Positions 46,785 through 56,341 of a DNA stretch of 64,000 bases are shown piece by piece. Under the pieces are notes generated by a model, which searched no databases, was not told where the DNA came from, and was given only the letters and a program-made list of their open reading frames with translations. The stretch covers positions 62,001 to 126,000 of the forward strand of contig NZ_MLFR01000002.1 of NCBI RefSeq assembly GCF_002095475.1. Reading direction: 5' to 3'. The number at the start of each line of letters is the position of its first letter. The stretch's first letter is position 1. Position numbers and translations under genes: made by a program. The DNA comes from Pantoea rwandensis (GTDB taxonomy: Bacteria; Pseudomonadota; Gammaproteobacteria; Enterobacterales; Enterobacteriaceae).

Positions 46785-46926
46785 CGGTATTACTCATATC
46801 ATCTGCCAAGAGAGGAGATTTATTCTTCTGGCAGATGGTTTGTCAATTCGGTCCAAATCGGGATGCTGACTCCGCTGTATTTTCACATTTATTAAAGTTC
46901 ACACCAAAAATCCATCAGGAACCTCT

Positions 46927-48018
46927 ATGAACAATAAAGCGTTAACGATCAATGTCGCCCTTATTGGCTATGGATATGTCGGCCAATATTTTCATGGTCC
47001 TTTACTCAGTGCCACTGAAGGCTTACACCTTAAAACCGTTGTTTCAAGCCAGGTCAATAAAGTGAAAGCTGATTTCCCGGACGTGACCGTGGTGAGTTCA
47101 GCTGAAGAAGCGATAAAGGATAGCGATATTGATTTAGTGGTGTTGGCAACACCCAATGAAACCCATGCCCCTCTGGCAGAAATTGCCTTAAAAGCCGGTA
47201 AAAATGTTGTCGTCGATAAGCCTTTCACGCTAACCCTTGACCAGGCTCGTCACCTGCAACAGGTTGCGGAAGAAAATCAGGTTGTACTTTCCGTTTTTCA
47301 TAATCGTCGCTGGGACAGTGATTACCTCGGCATTAAAGCCGCTATTGAAAGTGGCAAACTTGGGCGCATTGTTCATTTTGAGTCTCATATTGATAAATTC
47401 CAGCCTCTGGTGATAGATCGCTGGCGCGATAAGAATTTACCAGGCAGTGGTCTGTGGTTTGATATCGGCCCCCATATCGCGGACCAGGCATTGCAGCTAT
47501 TTGGTTTACCGGAATCCATTCAGGCAAACATTGCTAACCTGCGTGATAACGCTGAAATTGATGACTGGGCGCATGTGGTTTTAAATTATGCAAAGCATAA
47601 AGTCATATTAAATTGCACGATGCTCTCAGCCGGTGGCGTCTCACGTTTCACCGTGCACGGCACGGAAGGCTCCGCCTCCAAAAAAGAGGCCGACAAGCAG
47701 GAAGATCAGTTGATATCCGGTATCAAACCAGGAACGCCGGAGTGGGGCATTGATTCAGATGATGTTGTCCTGTTTGACGCCAATCTAATCCCATCACCCC
47801 AGCCGACGCCCAAAGGTGACCAGCGTCAGTATTATTTTGCCATCCGTGACACGCTGCGGGGACTACGGCAGAACCCGGTTACACCTTTGCAAGCTATTGC
47901 AGTCATGGCCGTTATTGACGCGGCATATGCTTCTGCGAAAGAAGGGTCGACCGTTGCATTGCCTTTAACCTCTGCCGAAAAAGAAGAGTGGGTCTTACAT
48001 TCAAAAACAGGTCTGTAA
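46927..48018 (+). CDS. Gfo/Idh/MocA-family oxidoreductase (YdgJ-like)
   Basis: A 363-residue NAD(P)-dependent dehydrogenase. Rossmann motif GYGYVGQYFHGPLL near residue 14, DKPFTLT in place of the common EKP signature, NRRWDSDYL, and a conserved catalytic-region GSGLWFDIGPHIADQAL. It resembles E. coli YdgJ. It likely reduces or oxidises a keto-sugar or inositol from the neighbouring pathway. AGGA precedes the ATG. It is convergent with the LacI gene at 48067. Confidence 0.88.
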   Translation: MNNKALTINVALIGYGYVGQYFHGPLLSATEGLHLKTVVSSQVNKVKADFPDVTVVSSAEEAIKDSDIDLVVLATPNETHAPLAEIALKAGKNVVVDKPFTLTLDQARHLQQVAEENQVVLSVFHNRRWDSDYLGIKAAIESGKLGRIVHFESHIDKFQPLVIDRWRDKNLPGSGLWFDIGPHIADQALQLFGLPESIQANIANLRDNAEIDDWAHVVLNYAKHKVILNCTMLSAGGVSRFTVHGTEGSASKKEADKQEDQLISGIKPGTPEWGIDSDDVVLFDANLIPSPQPTPKGDQRQYYFAIRDTLRGLRQNPVTPLQAIAVMAVIDAAYASAKEGSTVALPLTSAEKEEWVLHSKTGL

Positions 48019-48026
48019 CCTGAATG

Positions 48027-48062
48027 GGTATTCTGGCTGTTTTACACAGGCAGAATACCTTT
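48027..48062. terminator. Bidirectional-type terminator between convergent genes
   Basis: GGTATTCTG pairs with CAGAATACC around a 15-base loop, between the oxidoreductase and LacI stop codons. Confidence 0.6.
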
Positions 48063-48066
48063 AGCT

Positions 48067-49101
48067 TTACATCACCGTTGGCAGCGTAAATCGGGTAATG
48101 ATTTCAATAGGAAGAAAAGTGTGCGTGCCATAATGGCTTCCTTCCTTAATTTTCAGGAGTTTCTCAACTGTTTCCGTTAGTAATTGAGACATATCTTGAG
48201 AGATTATGTAGTCAATCTTCTCATCAAGTATCAGCTTCTCGGTTACGTCATTCACCTCATGCGTCACTAAAATAGGTCTGACTTCAGTTTTAAACTCATC
48301 CAGTGCTGCGGCGAGACCCGCATTCCCCCCAGCAACGTTGTAAATTGCACGAATATTTTTATCAGTATTGAGTAGCTGAATGGCAGCATCATAGGTTTGC
48401 TGCGTATTATCATTACCCGAAATAACCTCAGAAACACTCACGGCTGGAAATGTTTTACGAATTTGAGCCCTGAAACCCATTTCCCTGTCGTCGTGGCAAC
48501 TGTAAGACAAGGTTCCCACGATGACAGCAACACTGGCATCGGTGCAGTATTGCAAATGCCTGCCAAGAATAAACCCAGCAGCCTGCCCTGCAGCGCGGTT
48601 ATTTATACCGACATAAGCATCTCTGACATCGGGATCCAGATCGCTCACTAACGCAATGATATGTTTGCCACGCAATTTCAATTTATGCACAGCAGCGTTA
48701 ATGGCTGGGGTATTTTTAGCCACAATTGCAACGCCATCAGCATGCTCAGCCTGGATATTTAGCAGCCTGATGACTTCATCATCATTTACATCTGAGCAGC
48801 AGCAAATATCAAGCGCTATACCTTTCAGTCCAATATGCGCTTCAATTCTTTTAGCCGCCGCTTTCAGCGATGCGTTGTACTCATCTCCAGCCTGTACAAC
48901 GACAGAAAATTTACTGCCTGATTGAACCGAGGGGGTCTGAACTAAGCCAGCAGCCTCGACCAGCAGTGATGAGTATGCGCGTTGAACCGTCTCAATAGTT
49001 TTGGGATTTACGCCAGGACGATTATTCAAAACGCGATCGATGGTCGCTCTGCTGAGCTGAGTTGCATCAACAAGCTCTTTCATTGTGGGTTTGCGGTTCA
49101 T
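48067..49101 (-). CDS. LacI-family transcriptional regulator
   Basis: A 344-residue regulator with the HTH MKELVDATQLSRATIDRVLN and a periplasmic-binding-protein-like sensor domain ending THTFLPIEIITRFTLP. It is related to the LacI protein at 8127 (shared SRATIDR and closely similar sensor segments such as VGINNRAAGQAA). A perfect palindrome built on TGTCTCATT lies 90 bp upstream, and the same word appears before the PQQ dehydrogenase and the Gfo/Idh genes, so it probably controls this sugar cluster and itself. Start at ATG 49101. Confidence 0.9.
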   Translation of the reverse strand: MNRKPTMKELVDATQLSRATIDRVLNNRPGVNPKTIETVQRAYSSLLVEAAGLVQTPSVQSGSKFSVVVQAGDEYNASLKAAAKRIEAHIGLKGIALDICCCSDVNDDEVIRLLNIQAEHADGVAIVAKNTPAINAAVHKLKLRGKHIIALVSDLDPDVRDAYVGINNRAAGQAAGFILGRHLQYCTDASVAVIVGTLSYSCHDDREMGFRAQIRKTFPAVSVSEVISGNDNTQQTYDAAIQLLNTDKNIRAIYNVAGGNAGLAAALDEFKTEVRPILVTHEVNDVTEKLILDEKIDYIISQDMSQLLTETVEKLLKIKEGSHYGTHTFLPIEIITRFTLPTVM

Positions 49102-49190
49102 TAACAATAGCCTGCAGTCACTTGTCTATTTATTTGATGGTAACGTTTAAGCCTCAAGCAATCAATCTGACACACCAAGACCTCTATTGA

Positions 49191-49218
49191 TGTCTCATTT
49201 TGTTAATTTAATGAGACA
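49191..49218. promoter_or_regulatory. Candidate LacI operator
   Basis: TGTCTCATT, ten bases, AATGAGACA: a perfect nine-base inverted repeat in the divergent region between the LacI gene and the metallophosphoesterase gene. Confidence 0.6.
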
Positions 49219-49359
49219 TGTCCACATCATAATAGGGCGGATTGGCTACTATCGAGTCGCCTCAAAACGGCCTCTAACAGACTTTTGCTATAGTCATCAT
49301 TTACTGACGCAAAGTTTAATTTTTACGCTGCTTCAGCGTTGATAACAGGGAAGAAAGTG

Positions 49360-50475
49360 ATGTTTCATCTGATTTTCAGCATACCAAGTTGGTATGTTAT
49401 CGCACGATTTGTTTTCCCATTGGCCATGCCACTTGTATTCAAAATCATCTTGTCTCTGGTGGTGTTACTGGCTTCACAGTACCTGTTGATTAGCCGCTTT
49501 ACGCCGGGCGGAATCTTTTCTCCTGAGATGCCGCGTGCCATTACCATCCTGTTCAACTGGGCATTCGGCACGGTTTTGCTCCTTGCGTTTACGCAATTAC
49601 TCATCGATGCCGTGGCTGTATTTTCACTTCTTATACGGCATCCGTTGACGATTACCCCCGGTGTTCGTTATGCGGCGGCACTCTTTGCCATGGTAATGGC
49701 GGCGATAGGTGTCCATCAGGCTATACGCGTACCGCCTGTGAAAGAAGTGACCATCAGAATCGAGAATCTTCCTCGCGAGTTTGAGGGCTACCAGCTTCTG
49801 CAGCTGACGGATCTGCACATCACCAAACTCTTCAACGCCGCATGGACCGCCGACATGGTGAAAAAGGCGATGACGCTGGACGTTGATATTATATTGGTGA
49901 CGGGCGATGTCATTGATGGAACGGTGGAAAATCGTATAAACGACGTGGAACCACTGAGAGGTTTGCATGCGCCAGATGGCGTATTTGCTATCACCGGCAA
50001 TCACGAATATTTCTTTGAACAGCAGCGATGGACCGAGCATCTCGCGACATTGGGGCTGCAACCTCTGCTCAACAGCCACAGGACCATCAAACGTGGTGAG
50101 GCAGAATTAGTCATTGCAGGCTTGCCCGATACCTCCGCGTCCCGCCGAGAGGCTACCGGTCCCGATCTTGAGAAAGCGCTGCAAGGAAGCCCCGCGAATG
50201 CCCCAGTGGTGCTGCTCGATCATCAACCCAAAAATGCCCGTAATAACGCGACGCATAACGTCGATTTGCAATTATCCGGTCATACGCACGGCGGGTTGAT
50301 TATTGGTTTTGATATGCTGTTTGCCAAACCGAATGCGGGTTTTGTTTCGGGGCTTTATGAGGTGGATGGCATGCAGCTTTATGTGAATAACGGGACCGCT
50401 CTCTGGCCAGGCATGGCGATAAGATTGGGACGTCCCTCAGAACTCACACGGATTACGCTGCAGCGCAAAGAGTAA
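49360..50475 (+). CDS. Membrane-anchored metallophosphoesterase (YkuE/YaeI-like)
   Basis: A protein of about 371 residues: four N-terminal membrane helices, then a calcineurin-like phosphoesterase domain with the metal motifs QLTDLHITKLF, VTGDVIDG, GNHEYFF and SGHTHGG. Relatives act on lipid-linked or nucleotide substrates at the membrane. GAAG lies before ATG 49360; an in-frame codon at 49339 is less likely. It is divergent from the LacI gene and probably unrelated to the sugar pathway. Confidence 0.88.
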   Translation: MFHLIFSIPSWYVIARFVFPLAMPLVFKIILSLVVLLASQYLLISRFTPGGIFSPEMPRAITILFNWAFGTVLLLAFTQLLIDAVAVFSLLIRHPLTITPGVRYAAALFAMVMAAIGVHQAIRVPPVKEVTIRIENLPREFEGYQLLQLTDLHITKLFNAAWTADMVKKAMTLDVDIILVTGDVIDGTVENRINDVEPLRGLHAPDGVFAITGNHEYFFEQQRWTEHLATLGLQPLLNSHRTIKRGEAELVIAGLPDTSASRREATGPDLEKALQGSPANAPVVLLDHQPKNARNNATHNVDLQLSGHTHGGLIIGFDMLFAKPNAGFVSGLYEVDGMQLYVNNGTALWPGMAIRLGRPSELTRITLQRKE

Positions 50476-50567
50476 AGCACAAGCCTCTGTTGGAGGCCCC
50501 ATCGAACCTCCGCAGGCGGCACGCAAATCGTGATGCCTTGCCATGCAAAAACATTCAGAGGTCAAAA

Positions 50568-50960
50568 ATGAGAAGAGAAGGCGTGAGCTATGAACTTCAT
50601 CATATCGGTATTCCCACCGAACAAGTCAGGCCTGGTGAGCGCTATGCCGAGAGTGTGGACATGTATACGTCTGACGATTTCAGCGGACCGATCCCCATTC
50701 AATGGCATCGTTTTGGACCCGCTTGCCGTTTAGCCGAACCAATGCGAAGTCAGCCGCATATCGCTTATAAAGTCGACAATCTCGCAGCAGCCATTGAGGG
50801 CCATATCGTTATTCTTGGACCCTATGAGCCTATAGATGATTTTCATGTCGCGGTCATCAACAACGGAGGTATGCCGATTGAGCTTATCGAGACCGGGCTG
50901 TCTGATGCAGAGATCTGGAATCGGGCAGGCGATGCCTCAAAAGCCAGCCTGTACCGCTAA
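50568..50960 (+). CDS. Glyoxalase/VOC-superfamily protein
   Basis: A 130-residue single VOC domain with YELHHIGIPTEQVRPGERY at its start, HIAYKVDNLAAAIEG in the middle and MPIELIE near the end, which together supply the metal-ligand positions of the fold. Small enzymes or binding proteins of many functions use this fold. AGAGG precedes the ATG at 50568. Function unknown. Confidence 0.7.
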   Translation: MRREGVSYELHHIGIPTEQVRPGERYAESVDMYTSDDFSGPIPIQWHRFGPACRLAEPMRSQPHIAYKVDNLAAAIEGHIVILGPYEPIDDFHVAVINNGGMPIELIETGLSDAEIWNRAGDASKASLYR

Positions 50961-50983
50961 GAGTAAAGTTTGTCTTAAAGGAG

Positions 50984-51004
50984 TGGTCCTGTTAAACAGG
51001 ACCA
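50984..51004. terminator. Hairpin between convergent genes
   Basis: TGGTCCTGT-TAA-ACAGGACCA, a perfect nine-base stem without a T run, after the VOC gene and before the end of the TonB receptor gene. Confidence 0.5.
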
Positions 51005-51070
51005 GAACGAACCCGGCATCATCACCGCGCTCGCGAACCTGTCTGCCGGGTCTTATCGACCCGGCTTCCA

Positions 51071-53071
51071 TCAGAATTCGATTCGTGCCCCTAAGTTATA
51101 ACGTCGTCCTTCCAGCATCGCCGACTGGTTGTATGAGGTTTTATAAATAGGATTGGCATCAAACAGGTTATAAACCCCCGCCATTAAGGTTATGTTCTTA
51201 TTCAGACGGTAGCGAGCGCCCAAATCAACCAAGGCATAGGCATCGGTAGAGCTTGATTTGCCAATGTCAGGAGAATTGCTGCGCCAGCTTGCCTGCGTCC
51301 ACAGTTCCAGATCGCTCATCGCCATCCAGCTCAGAGAGACATTCGCCATGCTGGTCGGGAAGTCACTCAACGCATATCCCTTGTACTCACCGCTTTTCTG
51401 CTCGCTGTGCGTATAGGTGTAGTTGGCGTTAATCTTCAGGTTAGCAGTGGCCTGCCAGTCACCATTCAGCTCTAAGCCATAAATTTCCGCATCACTGACG
51501 TTGAAATATTGCGAGACGCTTTCCGCAACATAGCCGTTGTAAACGCATTGCTGCGTGGCTGTCTGAGTGCAGATCGTGTAGTCACTGATCTTGTCTTTAA
51601 ATTTTGTGTGGAAGACCGTGGCATCCAGGGCCAGCGCATCCTGCTGCCAGTAAAGTCCCAGCTCGGTATTGATACTCTTCTCGGGTTTGAGTTCATCATT
51701 ACCGATCCCGATGGAAGAGTAGGGGTAAGCGCCGTATACGCTGGTAAAGCCCGCATTATTTTCGCGCAAATCCGGCTTCTTATACCCGGCAGAAACACCG
51801 CCTTTGAGCGACCAGTTTTCATTAAGCGTCCAGTTACCATAGAGTTTGGGCGTGACGTGGTAACCAAAATAGCTGTCATGATCAAGACGGGCAGACGTTG
51901 TCAGCGTAAAGTCCGGCACTATCATCCATGCATCTTCGGCAAATAATGCCCAACCATTGCGCGATATTTTACTGACAGGCGTGACGCCCGGCGCCACCTT
52001 GTCTTCCACGTCAAAAGTGTCATTCAGCTCGTTACGGGTGAAGTTGGCCCCCAGCGTTAACTTATGATCGCCCAACGAGAACGTGTTAGCGCTATTTGCT
52101 TCAAAGTTACGTTGCTCGATGAACTGAGGTGACATTTCAGGAACGCGATATTCCGTGCGTGCCTTTTCATAGCTGATGAAGTTTTTTGCCTCAATCATGT
52201 CATTGGCATACCAGGCGTGTTGCGAGAGCGAGGCAGCATCGCGATCAAAGCCCCAGTACCAAGGACTTGCCGCTCTGTGCGTCTTCTCCTGATGCCCACG
52301 CGAAGCACTCAAATCCCACAGTTGGGTGTCGGTTGGAGACATTGAAACCGTGGCATCGAGATTACCAGATTGATGCTTCACAAAGCGCTCATCAGATGGA
52401 CTGTCATCATCGCGACGATCCAGATAATCGGCACCCACGCTGACGCCCAGCTTGCCAGGAACAATCGGCCCCATCAGGAACGCGTTAGTCTGATTGGTGT
52501 TGCCGTACTCACTCTTTTCCTGCAGGAAATAGTTATCCTCCAGCACACCGGTCCACTTATCGAGGTTGTAAGCTTTCTTCGTAATGACGTTGACGACACC
52601 ACCAATGGAATCAGAACCATAGAGTGACGACATCGGCCCGCGAATCACCTCAATACGCTCAATAGCCGCCAGCGGAGGCATAAAGGCGGCTTCGGTTCCA
52701 ATGTGGTGACCATAAGGGCGCGACTCTCGGGTTGCCTGCTTAATGCCGTTCACCATGTATGAGGTATAGGTTGAATCCATCCCGCGCATCTGAATATCGC
52801 CGGTGGCCAGGCTGCCATGCCCATTACCGACCAGTACACCTGGAATCTCGCGCAGCGCTTCCGTGATGTTCTGATTAGACCGGGTGTTTAAATCCTTCTC
52901 CCCGACCACCGAAATGCTCGCAGGCGCATCTCGCCGTTCCTGACTGAAACCAGAGGCAGTCACGACAAGATCTTTCTCATTACTCTGTGTGCTGTCATCT
53001 GCATAGAGAACAGCGGGCAGGTGACTCAGGGCGAGCGTGACCGCCACGGCCAGGCGTGTTTGATTTTTCAC
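51071..53071 (-). CDS. TonB-dependent outer-membrane receptor
   Basis: A 666-residue receptor: signal peptide (MKNQTRLAVAVTLALSHLPAVLYA), TonB box DLVVTASG, plug domain with ITEALREIPGVLVGNGHG and IRGPMSSLYGSDSIGGVVNV, then a 22-strand barrel ending in ARIEF. It resembles the FepA/CirA/IrgA group that takes up iron-siderophore complexes. A propeller-protein gene precedes it by 13 bp in the same operon, with a Fur box upstream of both. The ligand is not known; a catecholate or haem-type ligand is plausible. Confidence 0.92.
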   Translation of the reverse strand: MKNQTRLAVAVTLALSHLPAVLYADDSTQSNEKDLVVTASGFSQERRDAPASISVVGEKDLNTRSNQNITEALREIPGVLVGNGHGSLATGDIQMRGMDSTYTSYMVNGIKQATRESRPYGHHIGTEAAFMPPLAAIERIEVIRGPMSSLYGSDSIGGVVNVITKKAYNLDKWTGVLEDNYFLQEKSEYGNTNQTNAFLMGPIVPGKLGVSVGADYLDRRDDDSPSDERFVKHQSGNLDATVSMSPTDTQLWDLSASRGHQEKTHRAASPWYWGFDRDAASLSQHAWYANDMIEAKNFISYEKARTEYRVPEMSPQFIEQRNFEANSANTFSLGDHKLTLGANFTRNELNDTFDVEDKVAPGVTPVSKISRNGWALFAEDAWMIVPDFTLTTSARLDHDSYFGYHVTPKLYGNWTLNENWSLKGGVSAGYKKPDLRENNAGFTSVYGAYPYSSIGIGNDELKPEKSINTELGLYWQQDALALDATVFHTKFKDKISDYTICTQTATQQCVYNGYVAESVSQYFNVSDAEIYGLELNGDWQATANLKINANYTYTHSEQKSGEYKGYALSDFPTSMANVSLSWMAMSDLELWTQASWRSNSPDIGKSSSTDAYALVDLGARYRLNKNITLMAGVYNLFDANPIYKTSYNQSAMLEGRRYNLGARIEF

Positions 53072-53084
53072 TGCAAAATCCCTT

Positions 53085-54143
53085 TTAGAGTTCGGTTAAA
53101 TCAATTTTGAGGACGTAGTCATCCTGATTGCTCTTTTCGTCCTGCTTCACGCTGACGTAAAGGGTGCGAGCATCGGGTGAAAGTACCAGGCTATTAGGCA
53201 TGGCAGAGGTGTCGATGGTGTGTTTTACGCGATAGGTGCCGGCATCAATGATGCTGATTTGACGCGCATTGCGGTGGGTCACATAGATTTCATCACGGGC
53301 GGCGTTGTACAGCACCGCAATAGAGTTTGGTGTTGAGATCCGATGAATGAGCTTACCGGAATCCAGTTGGACGACCAGCACATCTCGGGTGTTGGTATCG
53401 GCGATGTAGCCAATCCCCTTCTGAGTGTTGAGGGCGATATTCAGAAAATAATGATTAGTTTCTGCCGGGTCGACTTTTACCTTTGAGATGAGATCCGAGG
53501 ACAGGCCATCCAATGTCAGGATTTCCCCTTTCCCGGTCACGGCATACACTTTATTGCCGGCTTCATCGACCGCGAAACCAACAGGCTCCATGTTTTCGAG
53601 CGTTTTGATCAGTTGTTGTTTCTGAGTATCTACCACCCACAGCAGTCCTTTGTCTTTACCACCAATACCCGATACGTACAGGCGATGGTGTTTTTTATCG
53701 AGAACCACTTCACGCACATGCGCTTTTTTCTCCGGAACGGCATCATCGCTCAACTGAATCGTGCGCAACTCTTTTCCGGTTTGGCTATCCAGCAAGGTGA
53801 CGGAGCCATCCAGCGCGTTGCCGAGATACAGCAGGTGGTGCGCTTCATCCAATGCTACGGAAAACGTGCGACGCGTTGTAGGGATTCTCGAATCAACATG
53901 CAGCGAATCAGCGGCCAGCTGAAACACCATGCCAGACGTTTTATCCTTGTCAAACGAGGGCGATGATGCGACGAAGAGTGCATTACGATCTTTAACGAAA
54001 GCCATTTCATAGACACCATGCCCCAAGGGCTGCATCTTAAAATCCGCTTCATTTACAGGCTTAGCCATCCCAGAGGCAGAAACCATAAGTTGAGAGACCG
54101 CAAGGGAGAGTAGGGCACGCTTTGTAATTTTTTTGATAAGCAT
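53085..54143 (-). CDS. YncE-like periplasmic beta-propeller protein
   Basis: A 352-residue protein with a signal peptide (MLIKKITKRALLSLAVSQLMVSASGMA) and about seven YVTN-type propeller repeats, for example HHLLYLGNALDGSVTLLD, KHHRLYVSGI and ARTLYVSVKQDE. E. coli YncE is iron-repressed and lies beside a TonB receptor gene (yncD); the same pairing is seen here. It probably acts in the periplasm in metal or siderophore handling. First gene of a Fur-controlled operon with the receptor. Confidence 0.88.
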   Translation of the reverse strand: MLIKKITKRALLSLAVSQLMVSASGMAKPVNEADFKMQPLGHGVYEMAFVKDRNALFVASSPSFDKDKTSGMVFQLAADSLHVDSRIPTTRRTFSVALDEAHHLLYLGNALDGSVTLLDSQTGKELRTIQLSDDAVPEKKAHVREVVLDKKHHRLYVSGIGGKDKGLLWVVDTQKQQLIKTLENMEPVGFAVDEAGNKVYAVTGKGEILTLDGLSSDLISKVKVDPAETNHYFLNIALNTQKGIGYIADTNTRDVLVVQLDSGKLIHRISTPNSIAVLYNAARDEIYVTHRNARQISIIDAGTYRVKHTIDTSAMPNSLVLSPDARTLYVSVKQDEKSNQDDYVLKIDLTEL

Positions 54144-54179
54144 GAGATATTTCTTTACAGTTAATTACACGAAGCGGAA

Positions 54180-54194
54180 TGATAATCACTATCA
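54180..54194. promoter_or_regulatory. Fur box
   Basis: TGATAATCACTATCA differs at one position from the 7-1-7 Fur consensus TGATAATNATTATCA. It lies 37 bp before the propeller gene and may also serve the divergent ABC exporter gene. Confidence 0.75.
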
Positions 54195-54405
54195 GTATCG
54201 TTATCAATAAGGAAAATTGACGAATTGTGGATTCAGCCTGGTGACAGCTTCTCGGCGGATTAACATGACACCGCAGCCAGAGTCAGGCTAAGGTTTGAAC
54301 CGCCTGCCATGGATTAACGGTGAAGTGAAAGGTGTGCATTTCCGAAGATTATGTAGCGCCACTCATTAATGAAGTTATCGATTATAAAATCACAAGGAGG
54401 ACGCT

Positions 54406-56139
54406 ATGTTGCGCCGTTTTTTTAATTATTACCTCCCGTACAAACGGCTGTTTTTTCTGGATTTTGGTTGCGCGATAGTAGCTGGACTGCTGGAGCTCTC
54501 TTTTCCCATGGCAGTGCGAATGTTTATTGATAAATTACTGCCTGCCCAAAACTGGGAATTAATTGTCATTGCCTCCATCGCGTTATTAGCTATCTACCTG
54601 GTTAACACCGGTCTTATGGCCATTGTGAATTACTGGGGACATGCATTAGGCGTGGGTATCGAAACAGATATGCGCCGGGAAGCGTTTGAACATCTGCAAA
54701 CTCTATCGCTGCGCTATTACGATAATACTAAAACCGGCCATATCATTACCCATGTCACCAAAGACCTTGAAGAAGTCGGCGAGATAGCCCATCACGGCCC
54801 GGAAGATCTGTTTCTTGCCATAATGACGTTTATCGGCGCGTTTATTCTGATGGTCAATATACATCTCAACCTGGCACTGATTACGCTGGTTCTCGTACCG
54901 GGTATGGTCTGGCTGGTCAGCCGCTATGGCGGTCAGATGACACAGACTTGGCAAAATCTTTTTCATCAGGTGGGTAATTTCAACACCCGCATTGAAGAAA
55001 GTATTGGCGGTATTCGGGTCGTAAAGGCGTTTGCCAATGAACATCAGGAATCCAAGCTGTTTACCCAGGATAACGCGCTGTATAAAAAAACCAAACTGCG
55101 CGCGTACCGCATCATGACCACAAGTATGACACTGAGTTACCTTTCAACGCGCTTAACTCAGCTGGTTATCATGGTCGCCGGAACGGCTTATGTGCTGCGA
55201 GGTGAGCTGAGCTATGGCGGGTTCGTCGGCTTTCTTTTGCTGACTGAAGTATTCTTCCGGCCTGTCGAAAAAATTTCGGCGGTTCTGGAGAGTTATCCAA
55301 AAGGCATCGCGGGTTTTCGCCGCTTCACCAACCTGATCGATACGCTGCCTGATATTGTTGACCGTCCTGATGCCCAAAGCGTAGCCACCCTGAAGGGCGA
55401 TATTGTTTTTGATCATGTCTCTTTCGGCTATAGCGACACCCATCAGGTACTAAAAGACATCTCACTGACGATAAAAGCCGGGGAAACGGTCGCGTTCGTT
55501 GGGCAAAGCGGGGCGGGCAAAACCACGCTTTGTGCGCTGATCCCTCGTTTTTATGATATTCAGGACGGCGCCATTCGTATTGATGGCGTAGATGTGCGCG
55601 ATTACCAGCAACGCGCACTGAGGAATCAGATAGGTATTGTGCAGCAAGATGTCTTTTTGTTCGGCGGCACCATTCGCGAGAATATTGCCTATGGCCGACT
55701 GGACGCCAGTGAAAGTGAAATCTTACAAGCGGCGCAACGAGCCCATCTCGACACCCTGATCAACAGCTTACCTGACGGATTAGATACCGTTGTGGGTGAG
55801 CGCGGAGTGAAACTCTCTGGCGGCCAAAAGCAGCGTCTGTCGATTGCCCGTGTCTTTCTGCGTAATCCGCCTATTTTGATACTGGATGAAGCAACCTCGG
55901 CTTTGGATACCGCGACAGAGCAGTCCATTCAACAATCGCTGAATGAGCTTTCACAAGGCCGCACCTCGCTGATTATCGCGCACCGCCTGTCAACCATACA
56001 GCATGCGGATCGCATTGTGGTCGTCGGAGATCAGCAGATTATTGAGGAGGGCAGCCATGATGCTCTGATGGCGAAGCAAGGCGTATACGCCGGGCTTTAT
56101 CAGGCCCATCTGGCTGGAAAGTCCATCGCGACTTTTTGA
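54406..56139 (+). CDS. ABC exporter, fused membrane and ATPase domains
   Basis: A 577-residue half-transporter. Six membrane helices fill residues 1-310; the ATPase follows with Walker A GQSGAGKTT, signature LSGGQ and Walker B ILILDEATSALD, plus a conserved switch His in IIAHRLST. It works as a homodimer in the inner membrane. AAGGAGG precedes the ATG. It is divergent from the Fur-controlled receptor operon, so it may move a siderophore or haem compound, but similar exporters carry lipids or drugs. Confidence 0.92.
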   Translation: MLRRFFNYYLPYKRLFFLDFGCAIVAGLLELSFPMAVRMFIDKLLPAQNWELIVIASIALLAIYLVNTGLMAIVNYWGHALGVGIETDMRREAFEHLQTLSLRYYDNTKTGHIITHVTKDLEEVGEIAHHGPEDLFLAIMTFIGAFILMVNIHLNLALITLVLVPGMVWLVSRYGGQMTQTWQNLFHQVGNFNTRIEESIGGIRVVKAFANEHQESKLFTQDNALYKKTKLRAYRIMTTSMTLSYLSTRLTQLVIMVAGTAYVLRGELSYGGFVGFLLLTEVFFRPVEKISAVLESYPKGIAGFRRFTNLIDTLPDIVDRPDAQSVATLKGDIVFDHVSFGYSDTHQVLKDISLTIKAGETVAFVGQSGAGKTTLCALIPRFYDIQDGAIRIDGVDVRDYQQRALRNQIGIVQQDVFLFGGTIRENIAYGRLDASESEILQAAQRAHLDTLINSLPDGLDTVVGERGVKLSGGQKQRLSIARVFLRNPPILILDEATSALDTATEQSIQQSLNELSQGRTSLIIAHRLSTIQHADRIVVVGDQQIIEEGSHDALMAKQGVYAGLYQAHLAGKSIATF

Positions 56140-56341
56140 CGGGTCCGCGGCTTTACCTTGGATGGCGTAGAAGAGCAGGGTGGGGTGACGCACAGGTTTA
56201 ATGAGGCCTGCTAGTGTTTTAAGGACACTGCAGGCAAACAAAGGGGCATTCGTGCTTTTGCGAGATATTGAAAACGGCTCAATTCCCTTCTCTTTTCTTC
56301 AATCACCCAATGCCGTTTGATCCTTCCAACTGGAGTAAGAC

